Program-made: the position numbers and the translations under genes | Notes under the pieces: model-generated | The model's input: the letters and a program-made list of their open reading frames with translations, nothing else | Database searches by the model: none | What the model was told of the DNA's origin: nothing | From: a virus | IMG/VR virus record: IMGVR_UViG_3300030107_006089 | Span: 1 to 48,149 of that record | Direction: 5' to 3' (one strand) | DNA length: 48,149 bases | Shown here: one piece after another, positions 5,490-12,858 of the stretch | Layout: the number at the start of each line of letters is the position of its first letter | How positions within the stretch are numbered: the first letter of the stretch is position 1

Positions 5490-5945
5490 TATCATCTCCG
5501 AATCCGTCGTTTATCAGCGCCTCCTTCATCTTACCGTCGTTTGAGCGAGTCTGAGTTGGAAGATTTGGTATCTGATTGTGAAGCTGCACTGACTGGAGAT
5601 CATTGGCGTGATGAGATTCAGGCATGTTCGATTCGCATATGGAGATTGTTCCGCACATTAGACATTGAGTACGGTGGTAGTGGAAAGTTTGGTAGGTTTG
5701 CACGAGCGATAGACGAGTCACCTACAGCGATTGCTGCATACTTTCTTGGTAAGGACAAGCCTACTCGGTACAACACAGATGTTCTTCACAGGTGGTGTTG
5801 TGGCATCAGCTCACTATGGCTTGAGGAGTTTGGTGGACCTCAGGTTGATCTACATTTGCGTGCTGACGGAGTTGTTCGTCCCTTCTTAGTTCACATGAGT
5901 CCGTTAGGTGTTATCAAGAACGCGGGCGAGCCACAGCTAAAGTAG
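5481..5945 (+). CDS. Putative HTH (XRE-like) regulator (154 aa)
   Basis: Start chosen at the ATG at 5481 (GAGG about 9 bases upstream); the frame is open to 5343 but that part reads like noncoding sequence. Residues about 75-120 (GKFGRFARAIDESPTAIAAYFLGKD... then LHRWCCGISSLWLEE) resemble the five-helix XRE/lambda-repressor DNA-binding fold, with a helix-turn-helix around FARAIDESPTAIAAYF. A short C-terminal region follows. It may be an early repressor. It sits beside a possible divergent gene and just upstream of a noncoding A/T-rich gap. The HTH call is by eye. Confidence 0.6.
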   Translation: MQHYHLRIRRLSAPPSSYRRLSESELEDLVSDCEAALTGDHWRDEIQACSIRIWRLFRTLDIEYGGSGKFGRFARAIDESPTAIAAYFLGKDKPTRYNTDVLHRWCCGISSLWLEEFGGPQVDLHLRADGVVRPFLVHMSPLGVIKNAGEPQLK

Positions 5946-6231
5946 TGATATCAGTAAGGAATCAAGACAAGAAACCCTTGCTGCCCATATCTGCCCCACC
6001 TTTTCTTAACCTTTTATTAGCCCTCTCTATTGCCTGACCACTACTCCTCTATACCATTTATTTTTTTTTATAGGAAAAGGGGATATAAGGGAGGCAATGG
6101 TAAATAACCTAAGCATTCTAACTATTTACCGCTGACCATGTTGTAGCCACAACTACCTATAAGTGGGGCGGCATCGTATTGAAAGCCCCTAATAACCCTG
6201 GAATGTGCCTGACCTTTGGCCCAAACATGAC
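5946..6231. other. A/T-rich noncoding gap with inverted repeats; candidate replication origin or control region
   Basis: No supported gene between 5946 and 6321. The segment holds a T10 run (about 6060-6069), the inverted pair GGTAAATA (6099-6106) / TATTTACC (6123-6130), the pair ATTGCCT (6029-6035) / AGGCAAT (6092-6098), CCTTTTC and GAAAAGG arms flanking the T run, and a repeated GCCTGACC. This density of symmetric elements next to an A/T-rich stretch is typical of origins or regulatory regions. No known initiator site is recognised. Confidence 0.4.
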
Positions 6232-6260
6232 TTGACCGCCACATCCCCATACCTTATGAC
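6232..6260 (+). promoter_or_regulatory. Sigma70-type promoter for the methyltransferase operon
   Basis: TTGACC (6232-6237), 17 bases, TATGAC (6255-6260). It would give a leader of about 55 bases before the ATG at 6322 that includes the AACACCACA box. Confidence 0.55.
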
Positions 6261-6321
6261 TTAGTACACCATTGGGTGACACTTAGTCCCCATCAGGTTA
6301 CCAAACACCACAGAGGACACA

Positions 6322-6741
6322 ATGAGCGTACATTTTAGTAGTAAGACCGATCAGTGGTCTACACCCCAGGATTTGTTCGATAGCTATGACAAACTGTGGG
6401 GATTTGAACTGGATGTTTGTGCTCTACCAAGCAATGCCAAATGCCGGAAATACTTCACACCGGAAGACGATGGGCTTGCTCAACAGTGGTCTGGTGTGTG
6501 CTGGATGAATCCACCGTATGGAAGAGAGATCAAGAAGTGGATGAAGAAAGCCTACGAAGAATCCCAACGTGGATGCACAGTGGTTTGCCTGGTTCCTTCT
6601 AGAACAGACACCGCTTGGTGGCATGACTACGCAATGAAAGGACAAGTGATCTTTCTAAGGGGAAGGCTCAAGTTCGGTGACGCTAAGAACTCTGCACCCT
6701 TCCCGTCAGCAATCGTGATCTTCAAAGGAGACAACAAGTGA
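6322..6741 (+). CDS. Phage DNA N6-adenine methyltransferase (139 aa)
   Basis: A compact Dam-type enzyme that transfers a methyl group from S-adenosylmethionine to adenine N6. The catalytic NPPYG motif is at residues 63-67. The N-terminal pattern (SKTDQWSTPQDLFDSYDKLWGFELDVCA) and the later GRLKFGDAKNSAPFPSAIVIF are hallmarks of the short phage N6-adenine methyltransferase family (PF05869 type), and the length is usual for it. No cognate nuclease gene is seen, so it is an orphan enzyme, probably protecting phage DNA from host restriction. Leader AACACCACAGAGGACACA. Its stop overlaps the GTG of the next gene. Confidence 0.93.
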   Translation: MSVHFSSKTDQWSTPQDLFDSYDKLWGFELDVCALPSNAKCRKYFTPEDDGLAQQWSGVCWMNPPYGREIKKWMKKAYEESQRGCTVVCLVPSRTDTAWWHDYAMKGQVIFLRGRLKFGDAKNSAPFPSAIVIFKGDNK

Positions 6742-7484
6742 ACGAACAAACCTCAACCATGATCAAGAAAGCAATCGGAAGCCATGCTGTCTTCTTAGCA
6801 GTGCGGCACGACCCTGAACTCGTAGGGAGATTCAAGAAGACTGAAGCCGGAACCCTTTTCATGGATGGAGACAAGATCAATAAAGCCAAACTGGCTTCTG
6901 TCCTCATCTACCTGACGGGCAAGTGGGGCATGCGGCCTACCGAGTTTGAGTTGTACACAGGGATTCTGGGTGCCTCTCAAGAAGTAAAGGTCGAACGCAA
7001 GAAGAACTCACTGCCTGAAAGAGAAGTGCAGTGGGCCAAAGAAAAGCTGACCAGGGATCACGTTGCCATGTCTACAACTGACATCATCGAGCAACTGCCC
7101 GCAGGAATGCTGATGCAAGGACGGAGCGGTGAGATGAGACTGGCTCGTATCCTCGATGAACTGGGCTGGGAGAGAAAGAGAACCATGATCCACAACATCA
7201 GAGCCTATCGATGGTATCCGCCAGAAGACTGGGTGTTCCCAGATGTAGAGGCTCCTCAAGCAAAGAACCTTGAGAACGTCGTGGATTACTTCGACCACAT
7301 CGAAGACGAAAGCATTGTGCCCCCTGAGATGGAAGTAAGGCAAACAGATGGCCGATGGACACATCCAGTCGCTGAAGACGATGAGCCAGAAGACAAGGTT
7401 GAGCTGGACCCATGGGGAGATCCCGTAGGCGTCATCAAAGAAGCAAACGAAATCAAACACTTCTACGAAGAGGATGAGGAATGA
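6738..7484 (+). CDS. Phage protein of unknown function, possible winged-helix domain (248 aa)
   Basis: GTG start at 6738 overlaps the previous stop (GTGA); AAAGGAG lies 9 bases upstream. The N-terminal half is helical. Residues about 98-160 (REVQWAKEKLTRDHVAMSTTDIIEQL... RLARILDELGWERKRTMIHNIRAYRW) look like a winged-helix fold similar to those at the ends of phage primase/VapE proteins. The last 90 residues are very acidic. A replication-accessory role fits but is not proven. Confidence 0.7.
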   Translation: MNEQTSTMIKKAIGSHAVFLAVRHDPELVGRFKKTEAGTLFMDGDKINKAKLASVLIYLTGKWGMRPTEFELYTGILGASQEVKVERKKNSLPEREVQWAKEKLTRDHVAMSTTDIIEQLPAGMLMQGRSGEMRLARILDELGWERKRTMIHNIRAYRWYPPEDWVFPDVEAPQAKNLENVVDYFDHIEDESIVPPEMEVRQTDGRWTHPVAEDDEPEDKVELDPWGDPVGVIKEANEIKHFYEEDEE

Positions 7485-7582
7485 ACAAGAACGATTATGA
7501 CCTGGCCGATATAGCCATGGGTGTCATAGCCCTCGGTATTCTCACATGGGTTTTAGGCTCAGCGCTCATCTCTTTGCTGTAA
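7481..7582 (+). CDS. Small single-span membrane protein (33 aa)
   Basis: ATGA overlap with the previous stop and a GAGGATGAGGA ribosome-binding region. Translates to MNKNDYDLADIAMGVIALGI followed by LTWVLGSALISLL: a polar N-terminus and a hydrophobic helix of about 20 residues. Small membrane proteins of this kind are common in phage early operons. The function is unknown. Confidence 0.5.
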   Translation: MNKNDYDLADIAMGVIALGILTWVLGSALISLL

Positions 7583-7660
7583 GATACAAATGACTTGCAC
7601 ACTGTAAGGAAGCATATTTCAACTGGGTTGTGCTTCTGGGTGTGAAGACGGCGGCGCAGG

Positions 7661-7839
7661 GAGGCATGGCCGTGGTCAAACAGATGCCTCAAACATTATG
7701 GGTCGCCACCCTTCCACTTATAAATAATGGTGGGGTGTTCAGAAAAATCTGGGTGGCGACTCACCCTCTTATGAGCCACTGCTTACGAACCGAAGTCTAA
7801 TGACGATTAGGTGGGCGGCAAGTTTGTGGTGGCTCACCT
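7661..7839 (+). ncRNA. Structured noncoding stretch, candidate small RNA or structured 3' UTR
   Basis: Between 7583 and 7988 no gene is supported, but several stems line up: GAGGCAT/ATGCCTC (7661-7667 with 7684-7690), GTCGCCACCC/GGGTGGCGAC (7702-7711 with 7751-7760, perfect 10 bp) and AGGTG/CACCT (7809-7813 with 7835-7839), followed directly by the terminator stem at 7846. The spacing and the terminator suggest a transcribed, folded RNA. No known RNA family is recognised. Confidence 0.4.
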
Positions 7840-7845
7840 TTTCTC

Positions 7846-7921
7846 GGAGGCGACGGGATCAACTAAACACTGGAATCCGCCAGGGTTTTTGTACCAGGCT
7901 CCCGTCGTCTCCATCTTTTTT
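7846..7921 (+). terminator. Terminator with a long 13-bp stem and internal hairpin
   Basis: GGAGGCGACGGGA (7846-7858) pairs with TCCCGTCGTCTCC (7900-7912; one G-U) and is followed by ATCTTTTTT. The large loop contains a further CTGG/CCAG hairpin (about 7870-7883). It separates the methyltransferase operon from the next promoter. Confidence 0.7.
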
Positions 7922-7933
7922 ATGTTATCTCTA

Positions 7934-7962
7934 TTGACAACACAAAAAGCACAGACTATTCT
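7934..7962 (+). promoter_or_regulatory. Strong sigma70-type promoter for the helicase operon
   Basis: Perfect TTGACA (7934-7939), 17 bases, TATTCT (7957-7962). It starts 13 bases after the preceding terminator and leads into the AACACCACA leader of the gene at 7989. Confidence 0.8.
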
Positions 7963-7988
7963 CTCTAAACACCACAATAGGAGGACGC

Positions 7989-8264
7989 TTGAAACACGGA
8001 GAAGTTCGAAACAGAAGGATGGTTTGCCACTCAAGGCCGAGAGAAATCTCGGTGTGGTTCGCCAAAAACTGTGAATCAACAAATGATGTTCAACCTGCAT
8101 GGTCAGGATTCTTAGAACAGACATACGCAGAGATTTACTGTGCCTTCTGTGACGAGTGGATCAAATGTAGGGGGGTTGGAGGAACCCTCAAATGGGTAGC
8201 TGTTCATAGTGACGGCGGCTGCAGAAAGAACAAAGAACACAACACCACACTGGAGATCAAATGA
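7989..8264 (+). CDS. Hypothetical protein with Cys pair (91 aa)
   Basis: Probable TTG start at 7989 with a full AGGAGG (7979-7984) 4 bases upstream; no ATG is better placed. The protein holds a YCAFCDEWIKC segment (C-x2-C-x5-C, near residues 54-62) and a further Cys near the end (DGGCRKN), suggesting one zinc site. The function is unknown. Overlaps the next start (ATGA). Confidence 0.65.
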   Translation: MKHGEVRNRRMVCHSRPREISVWFAKNCESTNDVQPAWSGFLEQTYAEIYCAFCDEWIKCRGVGGTLKWVAVHSDGGCRKNKEHNTTLEIK

Positions 8265-8704
8265 TCGAGATTACAAATGAGCAAGACATTACGTTCAACG
8301 TGAGAGTCGTTTATCGAGGCGGTTCATACGGACTAAACGACGAACTTATCTACCAAAACGATGAGCCACTCGTAGAGTTCTACGACACCAGGTACAAACA
8401 AGCGGATACGGACTGTGGCTACCGTGGTCAGTTTATCTGCCGATACCTGCTGACAACATTGCAAGACCACACGGACAGGTGGCCTGAGACTACCACGCTG
8501 GCACTCTTGGGTGGTCAGCCACAATGGTCAATCACTGGCGGGAATGTGCGTGAAGCTGTGAAGTATGCGCTCAAAGGAATGCTGGCTGTAAGAGATCCAG
8601 GGTCGGAAGAACGACGACTCCGCAGGATGCTCAAGTCAGCACTAAACAAGATCGATTCGCTCGAGGCTGAGATTCAGCAGCTCAAGACGATGGGAGGTGA
8701 GTGA
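8261..8704 (+). CDS. Hypothetical protein with C-terminal coiled coil (147 aa)
   Basis: ATG overlaps the previous stop; CTGGAGATCAA gives the ribosome-binding site. N-terminal two thirds is mixed alpha/beta (MIEITNEQDITFNVRVVYRG...). The last 40 residues (EERRLRRMLKSALNKIDSLE) form a heptad-like coiled coil ending ...QQLKTMGGE. It may pair with the helicase encoded next, with which it is coupled (TGATG). Confidence 0.7.
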   Translation: MIEITNEQDITFNVRVVYRGGSYGLNDELIYQNDEPLVEFYDTRYKQADTDCGYRGQFICRYLLTTLQDHTDRWPETTTLALLGGQPQWSITGGNVREAVKYALKGMLAVRDPGSEERRLRRMLKSALNKIDSLEAEIQQLKTMGGE

Positions 8705-10125
8705 TGACTATGGCGCATGCCAAGGTGGTTGGGGGTGGGCAATACCTGCACCCCGACTGCCCCGTTCTCGATGAGATTGTGGATCGATTCAAGATGCGCA
8801 ATCCTGAGTATGGGCGTGCGCAGTCTTTAATCAGGAGCGGCAAGTATGTAGACCTACCAGAGGAATACATCTACGCTGCCCGTGAACTGCCTTACTCCCA
8901 CCCATGGGCAGGCGGCCTTCAGGTTCCAAGGTGCGTTGACTTGAGAAGCTATGGCTTCGAGAACCACGTTCGAACCAGCTACCCAGCAGCTAGAAAGGTC
9001 AACCTCGAGCCCCACATCAAACTGAGAGACTACCAGTATCTGGCGATTAAGAAGTTCGTCGAGGTAGATAGCCATGCGCGAGACGCAGTGGTCGTAGCAC
9101 CATGCGGTGCCGGAAAGACAACTATCGGCATTGGAACCATTGCTGCTGTGTCATCGCCAGCGCTTGTGCTTGTTCACACGTTGGACTTGGCTACACAGTG
9201 GGTGACTCGATGCAGACAACAACTGGGAGAGGAGGCTCTTCTGATTGGTGGAGGCAACAGTTCATCTAAGAAAGACTGGGACAGCCAAGAGAAAGATGCA
9301 CGCATTGTCGTTGCAACCTTCCAGACGATGTACAAATGGACGTGGGAGGAACGATACAACTTCGGCAAGCACTTTGGCTTGGTCATTGTAGACGAAGCGC
9401 ATCACGTCCCAGCCAACACATTCACTGAGATTCTGATGACGTTAGGCGCTCGATTCAGACTCGGACTGACCGCTACTCCTGAGCGGGCTGATGGACTGAC
9501 CAACATGCTTCATTGGAGTCTTGGAGAAATCATTCACGAGGTAACTACTCCTGAGCTGATTGAGCGAGGGCTGGTCTTGGCTCCTCGAGTAGTGAACGTG
9601 AATACAGGATGGAAGCCACCACAAAAGGAAATGGAGTACACCAAGATGATTAGCGCCATGTGCGGTAATGAGGATCGTACTCAACTCATACTCGACACTG
9701 CCCGACGTGCCGTGAACAACGGACGCCAGGTTCTGGTTCTTTCAGACCGAGTTCAACACTGCATCGACATGGCAGAGAAGATGAGTTCTGTCTGCATCAG
9801 CGCTGCGCTAGTTGGAAAGGTCAGCAAGAAGAAGAGAGAAGAGATTCTAAAGAAAGCAGATGAAGGAGAGATTCGAGCCCTGTTTGCTACGACAGTAGCT
9901 GATGAGGGTCTTGACCTTCCAGGCTTAGACACAGTCATACTGACATCACCGAGCAGTGCGATGGGACGCATCCAACAACGCATTGGTCGAATCATGAGAA
10001 CTAAAGAAGGCAAGCAAGAGCCACTCGTCATCGACCTGGTTGATGAAGGTGGACGATTCTATGGCGCGGCCAAGAAAAGGCGGCGGCTGTATTCAAGCCT
10101 TGGATGCAAGATGGGAGTTAGCTAA
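8704..10125 (+). CDS. SF2 DNA/RNA helicase, DEAH box (473 aa)
   Basis: ATP-driven nucleic-acid translocase of helicase superfamily 2, UvsW/type III restriction-subunit-like. Seen: Walker A PCGAGKTT near residues 133-140, DEAH near 230, LTATPERAD near 255-263 (motif III), ATTVADEGLDLPGLD (motif V) and QRIGRIMR (motif VI), so both RecA lobes are complete. The ATG at 8704 overlaps the previous stop and is 6 bases from GGAGG; a GTG at 8701 is an alternative. The N-terminal 100 residues are specific to this protein. A role in replication-fork or recombination-intermediate processing is inferred from UvsW. Confidence 0.9.
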   Translation: MTMAHAKVVGGGQYLHPDCPVLDEIVDRFKMRNPEYGRAQSLIRSGKYVDLPEEYIYAARELPYSHPWAGGLQVPRCVDLRSYGFENHVRTSYPAARKVNLEPHIKLRDYQYLAIKKFVEVDSHARDAVVVAPCGAGKTTIGIGTIAAVSSPALVLVHTLDLATQWVTRCRQQLGEEALLIGGGNSSSKKDWDSQEKDARIVVATFQTMYKWTWEERYNFGKHFGLVIVDEAHHVPANTFTEILMTLGARFRLGLTATPERADGLTNMLHWSLGEIIHEVTTPELIERGLVLAPRVVNVNTGWKPPQKEMEYTKMISAMCGNEDRTQLILDTARRAVNNGRQVLVLSDRVQHCIDMAEKMSSVCISAALVGKVSKKKREEILKKADEGEIRALFATTVADEGLDLPGLDTVILTSPSSAMGRIQQRIGRIMRTKEGKQEPLVIDLVDEGGRFYGAAKKRRRLYSSLGCKMGVS

Positions 10126-10217
10126 TGGGGTGTTTTGAACTGAATGAAGGGACGCAAGGATTCTTACTTTACATGGGCATCTACACCGCTTGGTGCATGG
10201 TGTTCGATTCACATTGA
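10125..10217 (+). CDS. Very small hydrophobic protein (30 aa)
   Basis: The ATG overlaps the helicase stop (TAATG), with GGGAG 7 bases upstream. Translates to MGCFELNEGTQGFLLYMGIY then TAWCMVFDSH: a short hydrophobic, Cys-containing stretch. Coupling and ribosome-binding site support translation. Function unknown. Confidence 0.4.
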   Translation: MGCFELNEGTQGFLLYMGIYTAWCMVFDSH

Positions 10218-10259
10218 TGCAAGCACGCAATCAATATTGTTCTTAGGAGGACAAACACA

Positions 10260-10658
10260 ATGGTCAACAAAGTAGTACTAATAGGCAATCTGGGTCAGGA
10301 TCCAGAAGCCCGTCAGACCAACTCAGGCACGACGGTTACCAACTTTCGCTTGGCAACCAACGAGCGACGGAAGGTGAACGACGAATGGACAGACCATACT
10401 GAATGGCATTCAGTTGTCTGCTTTGGCAAGACGGCAGAGAATGTCGCTAAGTATTGCAGGCGAGGCAAACAGGTCTACATCATGGGCCGGATTCAAACTC
10501 GTAAGTGGCAAGACAAGGAAGGCAATGATCGCTACAGCACTGAGATTGTAGCCGACGACATCAAGTTCCTTGGTGGCCGAGACGAGGCTGCTTCTACAAA
10601 TGGAAGAGCACCAGCTCAACAGTCCCAGTCTGTGAACCTGGACGACATTCCATTCTAA
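10260..10658 (+). CDS. ssb: Single-stranded DNA-binding protein (132 aa)
   Basis: OB-fold SSB that coats single-stranded DNA during replication and recombination. N-terminal MVNKVVLIGNLGQDPEARQT and the following FRLATNERRK...TEWHSVVCFGKTAENVAKY are classic bacterial SSB sequence over residues 1-105. A short linker leads to the acidic tip DDIPF that recruits partner proteins. Length is slightly short because the linker is brief. AGGAGG at 10247-10252 lies 7 bases before the ATG. It stands between the helicase and primase genes. Confidence 0.97.
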   Translation: MVNKVVLIGNLGQDPEARQTNSGTTVTNFRLATNERRKVNDEWTDHTEWHSVVCFGKTAENVAKYCRRGKQVYIMGRIQTRKWQDKEGNDRYSTEIVADDIKFLGGRDEAASTNGRAPAQQSQSVNLDDIPF

Positions 10659-10668
10659 ATAAAAACGC

Positions 10669-10741
10669 TGGGGTGTAGTTCAATTGGCAGAACGCCTGAC
10701 TGTTAATCAGGAGGTTGCAGGTTCGAGTCCTGCTGCCCCAG
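10669..10741 (+). tRNA. tRNA-Asn (anticodon GTT)
   Basis: Complete cloverleaf: acceptor TGGGGTG/TGCCCCA (two G-U pairs near the base), D arm GTTC...GAAC, anticodon stem CCTGA/TCAGG around loop CTGTTAA (anticodon GTT), and T arm GCAGG TTCGAGT CCTGC. Discriminator G; the 3' CCA is not encoded (CCT). Layout matches bacterial tRNA-Asn. It could supply asparagine codons in late genes or mark an attachment site; no integrase is seen. Confidence 0.95.
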
Positions 10742-10757
10742 CCTCTTTGGAGAGACG

Positions 10758-11108
10758 ATGATGTTGTACAAAAATCTCTTAGTAGGCATGCTTTTCACAT
10801 GTTCCTGTGCGCCGAAGCATACAAACTACGGTGCGCTTGAAGGTCTTGCTGGAGACTACTTAGAGAACCAACGCATCTCCTCTGAAATGCTTTTGGTCGC
10901 AGCCAAGAACGCACCATACCAAGACGAATGTAGAAGGTTTGCTGGCGCTGCATTTTGGTTGAGAGCAATCGCGAAAGCTGAAACTGAATACCAGCTTTGG
11001 CTCTTTCACCCATATCGTTTTCTGTTGGAAGAACCAGACCCAACACCAAGACCTGAGTCGTCTTACGACTTTTGTATCAAACATGACTTGCGCGAAACAA
11101 GTCTGTAG
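10758..11108 (+). CDS. Putative lipoprotein (116 aa)
   Basis: Starts MMLYKNLLVGMLFTCSCAPK: a short basic/hydrophobic signal followed by Cys at a lipobox-like LFTC (C15), so it is probably lipidated and exported. The mature part is polar with several Cys (DECRRF, DFCIKH). TTGGAGAG precedes the start. It may alter the cell surface (for example superinfection exclusion), or act in lysis like a one-component spanin; neither is shown. It follows the tRNA by 16 bases. Confidence 0.6.
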   Translation: MMLYKNLLVGMLFTCSCAPKHTNYGALEGLAGDYLENQRISSEMLLVAAKNAPYQDECRRFAGAAFWLRAIAKAETEYQLWLFHPYRFLLEEPDPTPRPESSYDFCIKHDLRETSL

Positions 11109-11144
11109 CCTACATTGACAACACCACACCACAAGGAAGGACAA

Positions 11145-11585
11145 ATGGAAAGAAAGATTAACCCTAAGAGGGTCATCCAGATTGACTATGACTCAAGGTA
11201 TCAAGAGATGCTTTGGGAGATGATCAAGGATGAACTAGAAGACATTCTCAATAGAGAGCCATACCGGATGGAAGACCACGGTGTTGGAGCCTATGAGTAC
11301 TGGGGCTTTACTGGATGCGACAGCAAGATGGTTCCAGTCATTGAACTCAGCCAAGACATTATTGAACTGTGGGTTCCTCAGAATGTTGTCGATGAGCTGG
11401 GGGGAGAAGATGAAGTATCGGACATGTTCACCGATGGAACGGATGAGATGACAGCCATGACCGATATCGAGAACTACGAGATTACTGTTGTGGCCAAGTT
11501 CAACGAGGCCCGGTGGGAAAACCATTCTCCGAGCGGCAGCAGGTCTAAATATTACGTTGGCAATTACAGCTTGCGGCAGGAGTGA
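11145..11585 (+). CDS. Hypothetical acidic protein (146 aa)
   Basis: The ATG at 11145 is preceded by GGAAGG and by the AACACCACACCACA leader; an upstream ATG in frame (11115) lies within that leader and is less likely. Acidic, soluble protein (MERKINPKRVIQIDYDSRYQ...) rich in Glu and Asp, with a C-terminal region of beta appearance (YEITVVAKFNEARW). No family recognised. Three bases separate it from the next gene. Confidence 0.65.
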   Translation: MERKINPKRVIQIDYDSRYQEMLWEMIKDELEDILNREPYRMEDHGVGAYEYWGFTGCDSKMVPVIELSQDIIELWVPQNVVDELGGEDEVSDMFTDGTDEMTAMTDIENYEITVVAKFNEARWENHSPSGSRSKYYVGNYSLRQE

Positions 11586-11588
11586 TAG

Positions 11589-11840
11589 ATGCGCATCAAT
11601 ACGATTGAAGTAGTTAGAGAGTTAGTAGAAAAACTCGGTGGTGGATACAGGCCGTGTGCCCGCATCCTTGGGACTAGTCACACTGCATTGTGGCATGCTC
11701 TTGAAGGAGACAGGCCGCCTCCTACATTGGACACTCTTGCCCGATGGGCGAGCAATGCCAAAGAAGAAGCAGGCATTGAACTATCGTTTACAGTTAAGCC
11801 CGGTGGCGTGCTTGACTGGACCTTCACCCTGTCCGAGTAG
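11589..11840 (+). CDS. Small HTH DNA-binding protein (83 aa)
   Basis: AGGAGTGATAG precedes the ATG. Residues about 8-52 (VVRELVEKLGGGYRPCARILGTSHTALWHALEGDRPPPTLDTLARW) fit a Cro/XRE-type helix-turn-helix with the recognition pair around CARILGTSHTALWHALEG. The remaining 30 residues form a beta tail. Just upstream of primase, it may regulate this replication operon or be a replication-linked DNA-binding factor. Confidence 0.7.
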   Translation: MRINTIEVVRELVEKLGGGYRPCARILGTSHTALWHALEGDRPPPTLDTLARWASNAKEEAGIELSFTVKPGGVLDWTFTLSE

Positions 11841-11848
11841 AAGATGGG

Positions 11849-12856
11849 ATGTGGATTGAAAGTGCTCAAAATCTCTCCATTGTTGGGGTTGCACAACGCC
11901 TAGGTCTTGGCTCTCGACGAAGCAATTCTTTTAGTCCATGCCCTGCATGCGGGGCGGAAGAAAGGGGTAGTTCGGACAAACGTGGACCTTTAGGTCAGAC
12001 TCGAGACGCTAAGGGCTGGAGGTGTCATGTTTGTGGGGCTGGCGGTGACGTTGTGGATCTTGTATCGCACGCCATTAAGGGTGATAGGTTTCGAAATCTG
12101 ACCAAGGTAGACCAGCAAGAAGTAAAGACTTGGTTTACTCAGGAAGGCGTAGTTCTAAACAACGCAGTCAAACCTCAACCAAAGCCACCAAGACAGAGAG
12201 TTAGACCTCCTGTTTTAGAGGTAGCAGAGTTGTGGAAGGCAGCATCGCCATTGCACAGACTTCAGGACACCAGGCCCAACAACAAGGTCAAGAAGTTCTT
12301 GTTGGACAGGAGTTTTGACATTGACCTTTTGGCCCAAAGTAAGATCGTTAGAGTTCTTCCAGAGAGAAAGAACTATCGGTGGCCTTCTTGGTGGCCGGGC
12401 ACCTGGAGTTCCATATACAGGCTTGCCGTCCCAGCGTTTGAAACAAACGGTCAGCTTGCATCAATCCACGTTCGCGCCATCGGAGACAAACAAGTAAAGC
12501 CAAAAAGTCGATGGCCAAAGGGGTTTGAGGCGGGCGGGCTGTTCCTTGCAAACAAACAGGGAATCGAGCTTTTACGAGGCAACCCTTCTAAATCACTTGA
12601 AGGGTTACTGATTTGTGAAGGGATTACTGACATGCTTAGGGCTTGTTGTTCGGTAATCCATGAGAATATGAATATCGCTGTCCTCTCTGGAACCTCTGGA
12701 AGTTTCCGTGAGATGTCGAAGATTGTTATTCCTAAGAACCTTAATGTTTACGTTGCAACAGATCCCGATGAACAAGGCGAGCAATACGCAAGTTTGATCC
12801 ACAAGGCAGTTGCACCACACACCGTGTACAGATTGAATTTAGATGAGCTGGAGTAG
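11849..12856 (+). CDS. TOPRIM DNA primase with N-terminal zinc finger (335 aa)
   Basis: RNA-primer synthase or primase-like component. Zinc-binding cysteines C31, C34, C59 and C62 (CPAC...CHVC) match a CHC2-like finger, followed by GGDVVDLVSHA. The TOPRIM fold is marked by LLICEGITDML (E257) and ATDPDEQGE (D305, D307). The part between is degenerate relative to DnaG, as is usual in phage primases. Together with the VapE-like ATPase encoded next it would form the primase-helicase. Start ATG at 11849, 8 bases after the preceding stop. Confidence 0.85.
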   Translation: MWIESAQNLSIVGVAQRLGLGSRRSNSFSPCPACGAEERGSSDKRGPLGQTRDAKGWRCHVCGAGGDVVDLVSHAIKGDRFRNLTKVDQQEVKTWFTQEGVVLNNAVKPQPKPPRQRVRPPVLEVAELWKAASPLHRLQDTRPNNKVKKFLLDRSFDIDLLAQSKIVRVLPERKNYRWPSWWPGTWSSIYRLAVPAFETNGQLASIHVRAIGDKQVKPKSRWPKGFEAGGLFLANKQGIELLRGNPSKSLEGLLICEGITDMLRACCSVIHENMNIAVLSGTSGSFREMSKIVIPKNLNVYVATDPDEQGEQYASLIHKAVAPHTVYRLNLDELE

Positions 12857-12858
12857 AG

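Noticed and set aside
8701-8703. GTG start for the helicase
   Set aside because: The ATG at 8704 is better spaced from GGAGG and overlaps the previous stop.
10669-10741. Attachment site at the tRNA
   Set aside because: No integrase and no duplicated tRNA 3' end in the window.
11115-11144. Upstream ATG for the gene at 11145
   Set aside because: It lies in the CACCACA leader without a ribosome-binding site, whereas 11145 follows GGAAGG.
11111-11145. Promoter at the TTGACA near 11122
   Set aside because: No -10 hexamer 15-19 bases downstream; the sequence is part of the CACCACA leader.
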